Source: JAJDXO01 sp965221855 (GTDB lineage: Bacteria > Pseudomonadota > Alphaproteobacteria > Rhodospirillales > UBA2165). Taken from it: DNA of 64,000 nt. Of this stretch, positions 41,755-49,851 are shown piece after piece. The position numbers were made by a program, and so were the translations under genes. Under the pieces are notes generated by a model, which worked only from the letters and a program-made list of their open reading frames with translations, was not told the DNA's origin and searched no databases. The stretch lies in contig CBDCSV010000008.1 of the NCBI GenBank assembly GCA_965221855.1, forward strand, positions 1 through 64,000, in the 5' to 3' direction. Position 1 is the stretch's first letter. Every line of letters starts with the position of its first letter.

Positions 41755-42861
41755 ATGTTCAAAAGCGCCCACGCCGCCGGCGAATGGCAGGACGCCGTTA
41801 TCGAGTGCCTTCGCGCGCTGGGGTCCCTGGACGGGGTTTCGGGACCCGGATTTGTCTACGCCACCGAACATCACGCGGATCATTTGCACCAAATCGAGGC
41901 GGCGCTCCGCGACGGCACCGGTATCCGGGACTGGGTCGGCAGCATCGGCATGGGGGTTGTCGCCGGCGCGCGGGCCTTTTTCGACGAGCCGACGCTGGCG
42001 GTGATGGTGGCCGACGTGGCCGACGGCGCGTTCGCGGTCCGCCCGCACATCGCGCCCGAGGACTTTGCCGGGATAACGGCGCCGGGTCCGCCAAACCTGT
42101 TGAGCGGCCCGGCGTTCGGCCTGATCCACGCCGATAGCCGGGCGCCCGGGACGCCGGCGTTGATCCGGGCGCTCACCGACCAGGGGCAGGGGTATCTGGT
42201 CGGCGGTCTGACCGCGTCCAACCGGGCCGACCACCAGATCGCCAACGGTGTTACCGGCGGCGGCGTGTCCGGGGTGGTGTTCGCGCCGGACGTGGCGGTG
42301 GCGACGTCGCTGAGCCAGGGCTGTTCGCCGGTGGCCGGCATTCATGAGATCACCGAGTGCGAGGACAACATCATCGTCGAACTCGACGGCCGCCCGGCCT
42401 ATGACGTTTTCGTCGACGATGTGGGCCGCGAGTTGGCCGAGGATCTGGAACGTCTCGCCGGGCTGATCCACGCGGCCATTCCGGTCAGCGGCAGCGATAC
42501 CGGCGACTATCTGGTCCGCAATCTGGTCGGGCTGGATGCCGAGCGCGGTCTTCTGGCCATCGCCGAAACCGTCGAGCCCGGCGACCGGCTGATGTTCGTC
42601 CGCCGGGACCCCAAGGCCGCCGAGGAAGACCTTCGCAACATGACCGCCAGGCTCGTGTCCCGTGCCGGCGACGCGGCCAAAGGCGCGGTCTACGTTTCCT
42701 GCATCGCCCGCGGGCCCAATACATTCGACGGGCTGAACAAGGAGATGGAGATCGTCGCCGAGGCGCTGGGCGACGTGCCGGTCATCGGTTTCTATGCCAA
42801 CGGCGAGATCTCCAATGACCGCCTCTACGCCTATACCGGCGTACTCACTCTTTTCCTCTAG
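41755..42861 (+). CDS. FIST-domain sensory protein
   Basis: A 368-residue cytosolic protein with FIST-N (about 30-205) and FIST-C (about 215-350) domains, proposed to bind small ligands such as amino acids. Landmarks are IGMGVVAGARAFFDEPTLAVMVADV, GGLTASNRADHQIANG, and the C-terminal GDVPVIGFYANGEISNDRLYAYTGVLTLF. It starts 1 base after the tesA stop, so it is in the same operon. No kinase or chemotaxis output domain is attached. Confidence 0.88.
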   Translation: MFKSAHAAGEWQDAVIECLRALGSLDGVSGPGFVYATEHHADHLHQIEAALRDGTGIRDWVGSIGMGVVAGARAFFDEPTLAVMVADVADGAFAVRPHIAPEDFAGITAPGPPNLLSGPAFGLIHADSRAPGTPALIRALTDQGQGYLVGGLTASNRADHQIANGVTGGGVSGVVFAPDVAVATSLSQGCSPVAGIHEITECEDNIIVELDGRPAYDVFVDDVGRELAEDLERLAGLIHAAIPVSGSDTGDYLVRNLVGLDAERGLLAIAETVEPGDRLMFVRRDPKAAEEDLRNMTARLVSRAGDAAKGAVYVSCIARGPNTFDGLNKEMEIVAEALGDVPVIGFYANGEISNDRLYAYTGVLTLFL

Positions 42862-42870
42862 GGCGGGTTC

Positions 42871-43422
42871 GTGTTGCGGATATTTGCCGGGATTGCGCTG
42901 CCGGAGAACCTCCGGGAGCAGCTGGCCGGGCTTCGGGCCGGACTCCGGGACGCCCGCTGGGTGGAGCCCGCGGACTATCACGTGACCCTCAAATTCATCG
43001 GCGAGGTCGATGAAGGGATGGCCGAGGACCTGGATGCGGTGCTGTCGGCGGTGCGCGCCGCGCCGCCGAATGTCGCCATCGAGGGAGTCGGATGTTTCGA
43101 AAGCCGCAACAAGGTGCGCGCCGTTTGGGCGGGCGTGGCGCCAGACGATCCCTTGTCGGCGCTTCGCGGCCGTATCGAAACGGCCGCGGCGCGGGCAGGC
43201 GGGCCGGCCGAAACCAGAAAGTTCAAGCCGCATGTGACGTTGGCGCGCCTCAGGCGTGCGCCGCTGGCGGGCGTGCAGCCCTATCTCCAGGCCCATGACG
43301 GCCTCCGGCTGACGCCCTTCACGCCGCCGTCGTTCCAGCTGTTCCGGAGCCATCTGGGCAAAAAGGGCGCCCACTACGAGGTCATTGCGGACTACCCTCT
43401 CGCGCCGGGGTCAAATGGCTAA
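42871..43422 (+). CDS. thpR: RNA 2',3'-cyclic phosphodiesterase
   Basis: A 183-residue 2H phosphoesterase starting with GTG (MLRIFAGIALPENLREQLAGL). The two catalytic histidine motifs are HVTLKFIGEVDE and HVTLARLRRAP. It opens 2',3'-cyclic phosphates of tRNA-like RNA. Its end overlaps the next gene by 8 bases. Confidence 0.92.
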   Translation: MLRIFAGIALPENLREQLAGLRAGLRDARWVEPADYHVTLKFIGEVDEGMAEDLDAVLSAVRAAPPNVAIEGVGCFESRNKVRAVWAGVAPDDPLSALRGRIETAAARAGGPAETRKFKPHVTLARLRRAPLAGVQPYLQAHDGLRLTPFTPPSFQLFRSHLGKKGAHYEVIADYPLAPGSNG

Positions 43423-44005
43423 GGGCAAACTTGATCGGCTGCTGGAGAAGGTCGAGGCCTGCCGACTCTGCGAGGCGCATCTGCCGCTGGGTCCCCGGCC
43501 GGTGGTGCGGGCCGGGAGGGGCGCGCGCATCGCAATCATCGGGCAGGCCCCGGGCACCAAGGTGCACGAGAGCGGAATACCTTGGGACGATGCCTCCGGC
43601 GACCGGCTCAGGGACTGGCTGCGGATGGACAAGGAGACCTTCTACGACCCCGCGCGGATCGCCATCGTGCCCATGGGGTTCTGCTATCCCGGCCGGTTCG
43701 AGCGCGGCGGCGACAGGCCGCCCCGGCCCGAATGCGCGCCCGAATGGCACGCGCCCATCTTTGCCCACCTCCCCAATATCGAACTGACGTTGCTGGTCGG
43801 CATGTATGCGCAAGGCTACTACCTGGGGGATCGGGCCGGGAAGACGCTGACCGCGACCGTCGCCAACTGGCGGGCCTATCTGCCCGACCGCATTCCGACG
43901 CCGCATCCGAGCTGGCGCACCACCGGCTGGCAGAAGAAAAACCCCTGGTTCGAGAGGGAGTTGCTGCCCGAATTGAGGAAACGGGTGACGGCGCTGCTCC
44001 GTTAG
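43415..44005 (+). CDS. Uracil-DNA glycosylase family protein
   Basis: A 196-residue protein of the UDG superfamily (family 4/5-related). The N-terminal CRLCEAHLPLGPRPVVR, motif 1 IIGQAPGTKVHESGIPWDDASGDRLRDWL, MGFCYPGRF with EC after it, and the terminal HPSWRTTGW (motif 2 equivalent) are visible. Four cysteines (two in CRLC, one in GFCY, one in RPEC) could hold an iron-sulfur cluster. It overlaps thpR and is translationally coupled. Confidence 0.88.
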   Translation: MAKGKLDRLLEKVEACRLCEAHLPLGPRPVVRAGRGARIAIIGQAPGTKVHESGIPWDDASGDRLRDWLRMDKETFYDPARIAIVPMGFCYPGRFERGGDRPPRPECAPEWHAPIFAHLPNIELTLLVGMYAQGYYLGDRAGKTLTATVANWRAYLPDRIPTPHPSWRTTGWQKKNPWFERELLPELRKRVTALLR

Positions 44006-44022
44006 CGGACCGCCTCCACCGC

Positions 44023-44064
44023 CCGCAACACTCCTATGGCGGCTCAATCGAGGCCGGCCCCTGG
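44023..44064. repeat. Dispersed repeat TATGGCGGCTCAAT family, copy B
   Basis: CCGCAACACTCCTATGGCGG then CTCAATCGAGGCCGGCCCCT, nearly identical to copy A at 22443. With copy C (45300) it flanks the TauD-like gene in direct orientation. Confidence 0.8.
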
Positions 44065-44090
44065 TTCGCAATATTCCTGAAAACCGTGAT

Positions 44091-45134
44091 TTAGGCGGCA
44101 GCCTGCTTGGGGATCCCGCCGTGCCTGACGTATTCGTAGCGTTCGTCCAACAGAGGTGAGAGCGGCCGTCGCTGACCGTCCGGAAGACCGATCCACATCC
44201 GAAGCAGGTGGCGTTTCAACGTCGGGTCGTCGTAGTCCTCGTATGCTTGGCGGGCATGCATCACGGTCAAATTGTTGATCAATTGGATGTCACCCTCCTG
44301 GAAGTCCATTTCCAGACGCAGTTCCGGCCGGTTGGCGATCTCCTGAACCACGTCCAACGCCTCGCGCTGTGCATCGGTCGGGGCAAGATGGTCTCCGTAA
44401 CGCGTAGTGGAATCTATGAACGCTCGATTAGTGAATCGGGCGCTGAGCTTACCATCGGCAACGGAGAACATCGGCATGTCGTACCAAGGCTGGCCGCCAT
44501 CGGGGTGATCGCCGCGCCAGTCCACGTGAAACATCTCATAAAGTGGGTCGATTAAATCTGGACGTTCCGTCAGCAACACGTTGTGGACCGCCGGCGCGCT
44601 CACCAGATAACTCGCGCCGCCTGACTTGGCTCCGCGCATGCAGAACAGGCCGACTATGTCCGTGGGAAGCTGATCGCAATGAAAGTCCAGCCTGTTTCGG
44701 GTCTGGTAACCACGGGCATCGGGATCGCTGAGATCGCGGCCTTCATCCGTCACGTGGCCGAGCAAATGGCCGCGAGCGTTCTGGGATACGGGTTGACCGA
44801 TATGCATACCCAAGCCCCAATAGAGGAGCTGGCAATCCTCGTCCGAATAGTTGTCTCTCGAAATTCCGCGGATGAGAGCAACGCCCGTGCCTCGTAATAC
44901 CGAGTCGATCATCGCCCTTAGACGCGGCTTGAACTCCGGCAGAGGGAATACATCCGCGCCGAACGGAATTGTGGCCCCGGCCTTCTTGACGTTCAGGAGC
45001 GCGCTATCAATTTCGGCCTTTTCTTCCTCCGTGAGACGCCAAATCCAGGAGTCGGTTTGCTGCATCTCCGAGCCGATCCACGCTTCCTCGGAAACTATTC
45101 TCTCTCGAAGTATTTCAGCCATCGACTCGCCCAC
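44091..45134 (-). CDS. TauD/TfdA-family 2-oxoglutarate oxygenase
   Basis: A 347-residue oxygenase with the iron-binding H-x-D in RLDFHCDQLPTDIVGL, the distal histidine in LTVMHARQAYEDYDD, and the downstream arginine in LKRHLLRMWIGLP that binds 2-oxoglutarate. The chain may start at ATG 45134 or at the second ATG 45122. Base composition is visibly lower in GC than its neighbours and it sits between two direct copies of a dispersed repeat, which suggests transfer. The substrate is unknown. Confidence 0.88.
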   Translation of the reverse strand: MGESMAEILRERIVSEEAWIGSEMQQTDSWIWRLTEEEKAEIDSALLNVKKAGATIPFGADVFPLPEFKPRLRAMIDSVLRGTGVALIRGISRDNYSDEDCQLLYWGLGMHIGQPVSQNARGHLLGHVTDEGRDLSDPDARGYQTRNRLDFHCDQLPTDIVGLFCMRGAKSGGASYLVSAPAVHNVLLTERPDLIDPLYEMFHVDWRGDHPDGGQPWYDMPMFSVADGKLSARFTNRAFIDSTTRYGDHLAPTDAQREALDVVQEIANRPELRLEMDFQEGDIQLINNLTVMHARQAYEDYDDPTLKRHLLRMWIGLPDGQRRPLSPLLDERYEYVRHGGIPKQAAA

Positions 45135-45298
45135 AAATCGCCGATCCAGTTATCCGCGAAACCTGCCGCGCTTTCAATTTCGCCAGGGGAGATACGGGCG
45201 GCATCCACAAAACCCTATACCTAATGCGTACTCGGCGCCATACAGTTCCCGCACCATTTGCGAAATCCACAGTCACGAATTTGCGGCCGCCTCAGCTT

Positions 45299-45721
45299 CT
45301 ATGGCGGCTCAATCGAGTCCGGACCCTGCTCCGCCGATTCGATGGCTTCCATGTCTTCGTCGGAGAAGCCGAAATGGTGGCCGATCTCGTGGATCAGCAC
45401 ATGGCGGACCGCGTGCGCCAGTTCTTCGCCCGTGTCCTCGATGTAAGCCAGCAACGGCCGGCGGTAGAGGAAAACGCGGTCCAGATCGTGAGCGACGTCG
45501 CTGACGCTGGCGACGTCCATGGAGACGCCCGAATAGAGGCCCAAAAGGTCGTAAGGGCTCTCGATGCCCATGTCATGCAGGATCTCGGGATCGGCGAAAT
45601 CGTTGACGAAGAACGCCACGTTGTCGACGCAGCTCCGGAAGGGTTCCGGCAGTTTGGTCAACTCCTCGGCCGCGATCTCGGCGATCCGGTCGGCATCGGC
45701 ATGCGGGTTTTGCGCGTCCAT
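45299..45721 (-). CDS. Zincin-like metallopeptidase family protein
   Basis: A 140-residue small zincin (the MMP/DUF1025 type) with HEIGHHFGFSDEDM, that is HExxHxxGxxD. The N-terminus LPEPFRSCVDNVAFFVNDFAD and the LLGLYSGV segment are typical. The physiological target is unknown. The last residues GPDSIEPP and the stop lie in dispersed repeat copy C and are the same as at the end of the SCO protein. Confidence 0.88.
   Translation of the reverse strand: MDAQNPHADADRIAEIAAEELTKLPEPFRSCVDNVAFFVNDFADPEILHDMGIESPYDLLGLYSGVSMDVASVSDVAHDLDRVFLYRRPLLAYIEDTGEELAHAVRHVLIHEIGHHFGFSDEDMEAIESAEQGPDSIEPP
45300..45328. repeat. Dispersed repeat TATGGCGGCTCAAT family, copy C
   Basis: TATGGCGGCTCAATCGAGTC then CGGACCCTG matches copies A and B. 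On the minus strand it gives the C-terminus of the zincin gene. Confidence 0.8.
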
Positions 45722-45816
45722 GGCGATACCTTACCCGGTCTCGCTTGATCTTGCAGCCAACCCGTGCGAGTCCTGAACGACGGTAATCAAACCGGAATTT
45801 ACTCGAGGAGACGCCG

Positions 45817-46107
45817 ATGGTTGAGAAACTGACGCCGGAGGAACGCGCGGCGGCGCTCGCCGAACTCAGCGGCTGGTCCGAGGCCGACGGCCGGGATGCG
45901 ATCCAGCGAACACTGACCTTTCCCGATTTCAACGAGGCATTCGGTTTCATGACCCGGGTGGCGATCAAGGCCGATCAGGCGGATCATCATCCCGAATGGT
46001 TCAACGTCTACAACCGGGTCGAGATCACCCTTTCCACCCACGACGCGGATGGACTCTCGGCGCGTGACGTGGCGCTCGCCCGGTTCATCGACGGCATCGC
46101 CGGTTAG
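45817..46107 (+). CDS. phhB: Pterin-4a-carbinolamine dehydratase
   Basis: A 96-residue dehydratase that recycles the pterin cofactor of aromatic hydroxylases. Conserved residues are visible in FPDFNEAFGFMTRVAIKADQADHHPEWFNVYNRVEITLSTHDADGLSARDV (catalytic histidines HH and H). GAGGAG precedes the ATG. Confidence 0.93.
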   Translation: MVEKLTPEERAAALAELSGWSEADGRDAIQRTLTFPDFNEAFGFMTRVAIKADQADHHPEWFNVYNRVEITLSTHDADGLSARDVALARFIDGIAG

Positions 46108-46116
46108 GGGCTGGGT

Positions 46117-46992
46117 CTAGGTACTGTCCTGGGTGGCCGCCCTGGTCGTGGGCGGGCCCTCTGTTTTGGCCGCCTTGGCTTCCCGCCGGGAGATATAGAG
46201 GCTCGAAAGGAAGATCACCCCGCCCCCGATCCAGGTCCAGATATCGGGGATTTCGGCGAAGGCGAAGAAAGCCAAAATCGAGGTGAAGATCAGCCGCGAA
46301 TAGTCGTAGGGCAGCACGGCGCTCACGTCGGCGGCCGCGAAGGACCGGGTCATGGCCTGGTGCGCGGCGGTCGCCGTCACGCCGACCATGATCAACCAGA
46401 ACCAGGTCTCGATGGGCGGCCAGGTCCAGACCAGCATCGCCGGCACCAGGGAGATGGGCGTCGAAACCACCGCCAAATAGAAGACGATGGTGTCGGGGTG
46501 CTCGGTGCGGCTCAGCGTCTTGGTGAGCAGGGACGACGTGGCGACGAACACGGCGCCGCCGATCATCATCAGCGCCGGGACCGAAACGGCCTCGATGTCC
46601 GGCCTGAGGATGATCAGCGTGCCGATGAAGCCGACGAAGACGGCGATCCAGCGCCGGAGGCGCACCGTTTCGGGCAGAAACAGGGCTGCGCCCAAGGTGG
46701 CGAACAGCGGCGCGGTAAAAGTCAGGGACGTCGCCGTCGCCATGGGGATCAGTGAAATGCCGATGAACCACAGGAACTGCGAGCCGACGGACGACAGGCC
46801 GCGAAGGCCGTGCATAAACGGCCGCTTCGTTCTCAGGTGGTCGAATCCGATGTGCCAGAACAGCGGCAGCATGATCAGCAGGTTGATGATGTTGCGGAAG
46901 AACACCGTCTGCAGAACATGCACCTCCTGCACCGCGAAGCGGATCGACAGGCTCATGACTGAGAACAGGACGCCGGCGAGCAGCATCCACAA
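46117..46992 (-). CDS. EamA/DMT-family transporter
   Basis: A ten-helix drug/metabolite transporter made of two EamA repeats, with repeat ends VGFIGTLIILRPD and LIFTSILAFFAFAEIPDIWTWIGGGVIFLSSLYISRRE. The 291-residue call starts at a TTG, but the upstream in-frame codons encode PPSIRGAL, which continues the usual EamA N-terminus. The true start may therefore be a rare codon further upstream, right after the scoB stop. Substrate unknown. Confidence 0.87.
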   Translation of the reverse strand: MWMLLAGVLFSVMSLSIRFAVQEVHVLQTVFFRNIINLLIMLPLFWHIGFDHLRTKRPFMHGLRGLSSVGSQFLWFIGISLIPMATATSLTFTAPLFATLGAALFLPETVRLRRWIAVFVGFIGTLIILRPDIEAVSVPALMMIGGAVFVATSSLLTKTLSRTEHPDTIVFYLAVVSTPISLVPAMLVWTWPPIETWFWLIMVGVTATAAHQAMTRSFAAADVSAVLPYDYSRLIFTSILAFFAFAEIPDIWTWIGGGVIFLSSLYISRREAKAAKTEGPPTTRAATQDST

Positions 46993-47064
46993 TGCGCCGC
47001 GGATCGACGGCGGCAGAGCGGATACTCGGCCCGGCGATGGCGAAGGCGCCGGTTCCGGCAGGGG

Positions 47065-47721
47065 TTAAGCCGCCTTCAGGGCCGGCGCAACGTCGAAAGA
47101 GGCCTCGGTCTTGGCGTTGACTTCCTCGAGATCGACGCCATCGGCGAGTTCCACCAGCGTGGCGTGACCGGCCCGCTTGTCGATCTCGAAGACGCCGAGA
47201 TCGGTAATCAGCTGATCGACCACCTGCGTGCCGGTGAGCGGCAGGTTGCAGCGTTCGAGGAACTTGGACGAGCCGTCCTTGGCCGTGTGGTCCATCACCA
47301 CCACCACCTTCTTGACGCCCGCCACCAGATCCATGGCGCCGCCCATGCCCTTGACCATCTTGCCGGGGATCATCCAGTTGGCGAGGTCGCCGTTATGGGC
47401 GACCTGCATGGCGCCGAGGATGGCGAGGTCGATATGACCGCCGCGGATCATCCCGAAGCTCTGGGCGCTGTCGAAGTACGACGTCTGCGGCAGTTCGGTC
47501 ACCGTTTGCTTGCCGGCATTGATCAGGTCCGGGTCCTCGTCGCCCTCGTACGGGAACGGGCCGATGCCCAGCATGCCGTTTTCGCTCTGCAGACTGACGG
47601 TCATCCCCTCGGGAACGAAGTTGGAGACCAAGGTCGGAATGCCGATACCGAGATTGACGTAGAATCCGTCTTCCAGGTTCCGCGCCGCCCGCGCGGCCAT
47701 CTGGTTTCTGTCCCAAGCCAT
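47065..47721 (-). CDS. scoB: 3-oxoacid CoA-transferase subunit B
   Basis: A 218-residue beta subunit transferring CoA between succinyl-CoA (or acetyl-CoA) and acetoacetate. The catalytic glutamate lies in SLQSENGMLGIGPFP; GIGIPTLVSNFVPEG, GGHIDLAILGAMQV and KRCNLPLTG-like (ERCNLPLTGTQVVD) are family blocks. It lies 21 bases after scoA. It would feed acetoacetate from 3-hydroxybutyrate oxidation into central metabolism. Confidence 0.93.
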   Translation of the reverse strand: MAWDRNQMAARAARNLEDGFYVNLGIGIPTLVSNFVPEGMTVSLQSENGMLGIGPFPYEGDEDPDLINAGKQTVTELPQTSYFDSAQSFGMIRGGHIDLAILGAMQVAHNGDLANWMIPGKMVKGMGGAMDLVAGVKKVVVVMDHTAKDGSSKFLERCNLPLTGTQVVDQLITDLGVFEIDKRAGHATLVELADGVDLEEVNAKTEASFDVAPALKAA

Positions 47722-47742
47722 GTCCTGTTTCCTCCCCGCCTT

Positions 47743-48456
47743 CTATTCCGCCGCTTCCGGCCGCGGCCGGGTGGTCAGTTGCTCGATCTTTTTCTCGAAA
47801 TTGTCGCCCTCGATGATCCGCTGAACGAAAATGCCCGGCGTGTGGATCATATCCGGGTCCAGCTCGCCCACCTCGACCAGTTCCTCGACCTCGACGACGG
47901 TCACCTTGCCGGCGGTGGCCATGGGCGCGTTGAAGTTCCTGGACGTCTTCCGGTAGATCAAGTTGCCTTCCGTGTCGCCCTTCCACGCCTTGATGATGGA
48001 AAGGTCGGCGACCAGCCCGGTCTCCATGATGTAGTGATCGTCGCCGAACCGCCGGGCTTCCTTGCCCTCGCCGATCTGGCTTCCGTAACCGGTCTTGGTG
48101 TAGAAGGCGGGAATGCCGGCGCCGCCGGCCCGGATGCGTTCGGCCAACGTGCCCTGCGGGTTGAACTCCACTTCGAGCTCGCCGTCGAGGAACTGCTTCT
48201 CGAAGGTTTTGTTCTCGCCGACATAAGACGAGATCATCTTGGTGATCTGGTGGGTATCCAGGAGCAGTCCCAGGCCCTCGCCGTCGATGCCGGCATTGTT
48301 GGATACGGCGGTGATGCTTTTGGTTCCGGAGTCCCTGAGCGCGGCGATCAGGTGCTCGGGGATGCCGCAAAGGCCGAACCCGCCGGCCATGACCATCATG
48401 CCGTCGAACAGCAGGCCATCGAGCGCCGAATTGGCGTCGGGGTAGACTTTTTTCAT
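47743..48456 (-). CDS. scoA: 3-oxoacid CoA-transferase subunit A
   Basis: A 237-residue alpha subunit with the N-terminal MVMAGGFGLCGIPEHLI and CoA-binding GTLAERIRAGGAGIPAFYTKTGYG. It forms the heteromer with subunit B just downstream. Start ATG at 48456. The two subunits and bdhA together make a complete ketone-body/PHB mobilisation set within this window. Confidence 0.93.
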   Translation of the reverse strand: MKKVYPDANSALDGLLFDGMMVMAGGFGLCGIPEHLIAALRDSGTKSITAVSNNAGIDGEGLGLLLDTHQITKMISSYVGENKTFEKQFLDGELEVEFNPQGTLAERIRAGGAGIPAFYTKTGYGSQIGEGKEARRFGDDHYIMETGLVADLSIIKAWKGDTEGNLIYRKTSRNFNAPMATAGKVTVVEVEELVEVGELDPDMIHTPGIFVQRIIEGDNFEKKIEQLTTRPRPEAAE

Positions 48457-48640
48457 CGAAAGGCTCCCTGGTGAGCAGTCGTAATTCGGTGCGCCCGTTC
48501 GGGGCGTTCGGCGGAGATTACCGCGCGGGGTCCGGCTTGCAAAGCGGCCATCCGTCGTTCATCGTGAGACCGTTCGCGACCCCAACAGGTTTTTCGCTCC
48601 ATTGGTCGAACGAGGGGCCGACGCTTCAGGAGTGTCCGCC

Positions 48641-49843
48641 GTGACCCGCCGCACGTTTGTCGTCCTCATTGCCGGTTGCCTGATTCTGCTGGTTTCCATG
48701 GGCAACCGGAACAGCTTCGGCCTGTTCGTCGGGCCGATCGCCGAGGAGCTGTTCAACAACGAGGTCGCCGTCATTTCGCTGGCGCTCGCCATCCAGCACC
48801 TCTTCTGGGGCTTGAGCCAGCCGATGGTCGGCGCCATCGCCGACAAATACGGCTCGGGCAGGACCATCGCGGTCTCCGGGCTGGTGTACGCTTGGGGCCT
48901 GTGGCTGATCGCCAACGCGGATTCGGCCTGGGATCTCTATACCGGCGCCGGATTGGCGGTCGGATTTGCCGGATCCGGCACCACCTTCGCGGTGATCCTG
49001 GCGGTCATCGCCCGCAACACGGCGCCCGAGAAGCGGAGCATGATCTATGGCATCGCCACCGCCATGGGGACCGGCGGCCAGATCACCATGGCGCCCGTCA
49101 GCCAAACCCTGATCGACCAGTTCGGCTGGTCGGTGGCGATGATGATCATGGCCTCCATGATCCTGCTGTTCGTGCCCTTGGGGCTGGTGATGACCGGCAA
49201 GGCGGCGGACGTCACCGAGGAAGGGGGCGGCGCCAACAGCGTCACCGAGGCGGTCAACGAGGCCCGCGGCCATTCGGGCTATCTCTACCTCACCGCCGGC
49301 TTCTTCGTCTGCGGCTTCCAGGTGTTCACCGTCGGCGTTCACCTTCCCAACTGGCTGAATACGCTGGGATTCGAGGGGCTCGGCGCCTGGGCATTGTTCA
49401 CCATCGGCGCCAGCAATTTCTTCGGTACGCTGACGGCCGGCTATTTGGGCGGAAAGTACTCGAAGAAACGGCTGCTGAGCGGCCTGTACCTGATGCGCTC
49501 CGTTTTTTTCACCATCTTTCTATTGGTGCCGATCTCGCCGGTCAGCGTGATTGTTTTCTCGGCGGCCATCGGTTTCCTGTGGCTTGGCACGGTGCCGTTG
49601 ACCAACGGCATCGTCGGGCAGGTTTTCGGGGTCAAGTATCTCGCGACCCTGTCCGGAATCGTCTTCGCGAGCCACCAGCTGGGGGCATTCCTCGGCATCT
49701 ACGGGGCGGGCCTGATTTTCGATCGGACCGGGTCATACGACCTGGTCTGGCAGATCGCCATTGTCCTCGGCGTGGTCGCCGCCCTGCTCCACATGCCCAT
49801 CAACGAAGCGCCGATAAGGCGCGTCCCGGCACCGGCTGAATAG
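48641..49843 (+). CDS. MFS transporter (monocarboxylate/oxalate-type)
   Basis: A 400-residue 12-helix transporter. GTG 48641 is chosen because AGGAG lies 8 bases upstream; a TTG at 48602 would add 13 unlikely residues. Helix 1 reads VVLIAGCLILLVSMGNRNSFGLFVGPIAEEL, loop 2-3 has GAIADKYGSGRTI, and helix 11-12 has VKYLATLSGIVFASHQLGAFLGIYGAG. It is closely related to the next gene; substrates are probably small organic anions. Confidence 0.9.
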   Translation: MTRRTFVVLIAGCLILLVSMGNRNSFGLFVGPIAEELFNNEVAVISLALAIQHLFWGLSQPMVGAIADKYGSGRTIAVSGLVYAWGLWLIANADSAWDLYTGAGLAVGFAGSGTTFAVILAVIARNTAPEKRSMIYGIATAMGTGGQITMAPVSQTLIDQFGWSVAMMIMASMILLFVPLGLVMTGKAADVTEEGGGANSVTEAVNEARGHSGYLYLTAGFFVCGFQVFTVGVHLPNWLNTLGFEGLGAWALFTIGASNFFGTLTAGYLGGKYSKKRLLSGLYLMRSVFFTIFLLVPISPVSVIVFSAAIGFLWLGTVPLTNGIVGQVFGVKYLATLSGIVFASHQLGAFLGIYGAGLIFDRTGSYDLVWQIAIVLGVVAALLHMPINEAPIRRVPAPAE

Positions 49844-49851
49844 GCGGACCC

